DNA of 64,000 nt from Epiperipatus broadwayi. Its lineage: Eukaryota; Onychophora; Udeonychophora; Euonychophora; Peripatidae. Under the pieces are notes generated by a model. That model saw nothing but the letters and a program-made list of their open reading frames with translations, had not been told where the DNA came from and searched no databases. Positions 61,700 to 64,000 of the stretch are shown here, piece after piece (position 1 is the stretch's first letter; every line of letters begins with the position of its first letter). Location of the stretch: positions 158,501 to 222,500 of the forward strand of contig JAQFVV010012401.1 of the NCBI GenBank assembly GCA_028023455.1, given 5' to 3'. The position numbers and the translations under genes were made by a program.

Positions 61700-64000
61700 A
61701 TAGATTGAAACATTTTCCCATCTTACAAGGTCTCTGTTACACATATAAAATGTGCGAGTTGATCAAGTTATGCAAAAAGAAGAAAGTTTCATTCCTATTT
61801 CTAAAAAAACATAATTATATTTCCTGATCAACTCTACCTAATAACTGTTATGATTTATGCTATCGATAAAATCAGCTTTTATTTCTTTTATCAGGGTGCC
61901 AGGATTCATATAAGAATCCACTGAAATCTGTCAAATCACATCTCACAAATTAAAGAAAAATGTTTTTAAAGTAATCAGTATTATATTATACCGTAACCAG
62001 AATTATTCTTTTTAGATATTATTATTCCTGGGGCTTATTCAAAACATATTGACAAAGGTAAATTATATCTCTAAATCTTACTAAACTAATAAATTTAATA
62101 ATAATCATTAATAACTATTATTAATAACATACAAATGAAAAGTTGATATTAGAAATAAATATTTTTATTCTAACAAATTAAAATATTTAAAGATAAATTA
62201 CGTATTAGATAAACTGGAGAGTACATACGCTAATCCAGATGTGAATCCATTAATAAAAACATTTAAATGATTTTAAAAAGTTCTTGGGTAAATAAGTCTC
62301 TTGATCAATAAAATTAAAGTCTCTATCAGGATTCTATTATAAGTATAATTTTAAGAACTGTTTGCAAACGCTTAATTTTGTCACAATCAGGAATGGTTAA
62401 TCTTAACTTACCGGTAAGTTTAGTGAGTTTATGAAGCTTGTAGATTACTATGCATAATTTTTTTGTGGGAGAATGAGCATGGCCATTGGTTATAAGTTGA
62501 TTTTAAGGTCTATTCTACTGGTCGGTCATGAAACTTCTCTGGTGTCCATCTTCCAGAATGATGTCAGCAAAGCTCTGGTTCACTCCAACATGCAGAATTA
62601 TTTCAGCATAGGGTGATCCTGGATATGTTCTTGTTATCCAGGACTGACTATAAGAAAAACAGATGAACAAGATCCTGATCAAACTCTTTTTATATTCAAG
62701 GCTCAGTTTTCAGACTTCTGCCCATGTTATTATCATGGTGTTTAGGTTTATAATCTTGTACATTTTTTATCGGTTTTCAATTACAAAGTTCTCTTTTTTA
62801 TCAAGTCTTTCAGCCATCTTTAATTAGCTAAAATATTTTTCTTTTAGCTTATCTGGATTAGTAATTTCTGTCTTTTGTTCTCTCCAATTTTTACTTTTAT
62901 TTTTTTAATTACATAAAAAAAATGTGGATGAAAAATTTAACTTTCATTGTACATGTAAAAAAAAAATTATACTAATTAAAAAAAAAATCTAAATTTACTT
63001 TTTTTTTTTTTTAACTTTTACAAAATGCCAATACGTATATTTGTACCATATATAAATAAACGGTACAATATATATATATATTAGTGCAATTAATTGTGTT
63101 GTAGAAATATATGAAAATCTATATGTCAACTATAATTGGACCTTCAGACACAATGTTTTATGGTGGCACCCTTTGGCATCAGATCTGATGCCAGAGACTT
63201 TACTTACAGGAAATATTTTAAAAAACCATTGCTTACTATTTGTTACACTTTTATCACTAACTTGAATGATCTTTAAAGTGGATTGTGGTAATAATTACCA
63301 CATTCTAAAATACTACTATAAATACTGGATTATCACATTATAAAAAATAAGTATCAATCGTAATAAACATCCATTAAATATATGTTTATTTTTAATTGTG
63401 TATAAAATCAGTGATGATTAATCATGTAATACAGTATTTAAAATACTGATAATTTTTTACATATTTTAAATAAACACTGTATCATAGAATTATACTTAAC
63501 AAAAAATTTATTTCTATTTAACAATTATTAGATACTTTATTTTTATTTAGTTATTTTTTATGAATAGCATTATTTATATAGTAAATCAAAGTTGCTTATC
63601 ATAAGAAAATAGTTTTTTTTTTGTTTTTTTTTTTTTTGTAATCTAAAGCGAGTGCACTTTTGGTGAAGTTTGCCATAATCATAACTCTCTTAAATTAATT
63701 ATTGTTGCTGTTTTAATTTTACTGTAATGTAATTATGCATGCATTTCTATTTAAATATTTCATTTATTAGATGATTGGATGCCATTTTTTCTTTTGTTTA
63801 TTACATTTCTATGGTTGGCAATAAACCATGTCTCATTGACTTTTTAATTTTTTCTGCCATTGCACTTCATACACACTAGGCTGACTGTCTGTCGATTAAA
63901 GCAATGACCAAATTGTTTCTTTTAATGTGATTATATAAATATTTGTTCTATGTTAATCTATTTGAGATATTAGCTCTAGATTTCTCATAGTATGTAGTTG
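61700..64000. other. AT-rich non-coding stretch
   Basis: A less AT-rich block lies at 62,500-62,730 and a 16-bp perfect palindrome at 62,405-62,420. GTGGCACCCTTTGGCATC at ~63,163 vaguely recalls the AGTGGCGCC words of the SINE-like family. No gene is supported. Confidence 0.5.

Overview
This is a non-coding, repeat-laden piece of an animal nuclear genome. It is roughly three-quarters A+T, with long TA, TTA and GATA microsatellites, a 500-N assembly gap, tRNA-derived SINE-like repeats, foldback elements, and decayed copies of several eukaryotic transposon classes: mariner, pogo/Tigger-like, piggyBac, RTE-type LINE, Penelope-like and Ty3/gypsy. I see no convincing host protein-coding gene, no rRNA and no intact tRNA. 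It is probably intergenic or deep-intronic DNA. The SINE plus RTE plus Penelope mix would suit a mollusc, perhaps a cephalopod, but nothing in the sequence proves this.

Layout. 1-15 kb: AT-rich sequence with SINE remnants, a 31-32 bp minisatellite, a gap inside a TA tract, a ~0.4 kb tandem repeat, and one copy of a ~1.5 kb dispersed sequence split into two pieces about 9 kb apart. 15-23 kb: a decayed mariner, a 0.7 kb long inverted repeat and a 1.28 kb pogo/Tigger-like deletion derivative. 24-33 kb: foldback territory, with a near-perfect 67-bp-arm hairpin, a MITE, a ~1.1 kb palindrome, and a foldback family making 11-bp target duplications, one copy of which sits just upstream of a Ty3/gypsy reverse-transcriptase fossil. 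33-42 kb: SINE-like repeats, including a tandem and inverted array of a ~480-bp unit, itself hit by the same foldback family. 46-58.7 kb: the only stretches with recognisable long coding sequence.

The core is a nest at 48.4-55.3 kb. A piggyBac transposase pseudogene (minus strand) has a 2.36-kb Penelope-like element inserted exactly at its stop codon, flanked by a 13-bp target duplication. An RTE LINE lies head to head against its start codon. The Penelope-like element carries a ~285-bp inverted copy of its own 3' end that differs from the 3' end at only about three positions. A small RNA-like fold, resembling a hammerhead ribozyme with a palindromic stem III, occurs about 55 nt after the stop codon in this element, in its inverted end, and at the same distance after the stop in a second, unrelated-looking Penelope fragment at 58.3 kb. 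These conserved candidate ribozymes are the observation most worth testing.
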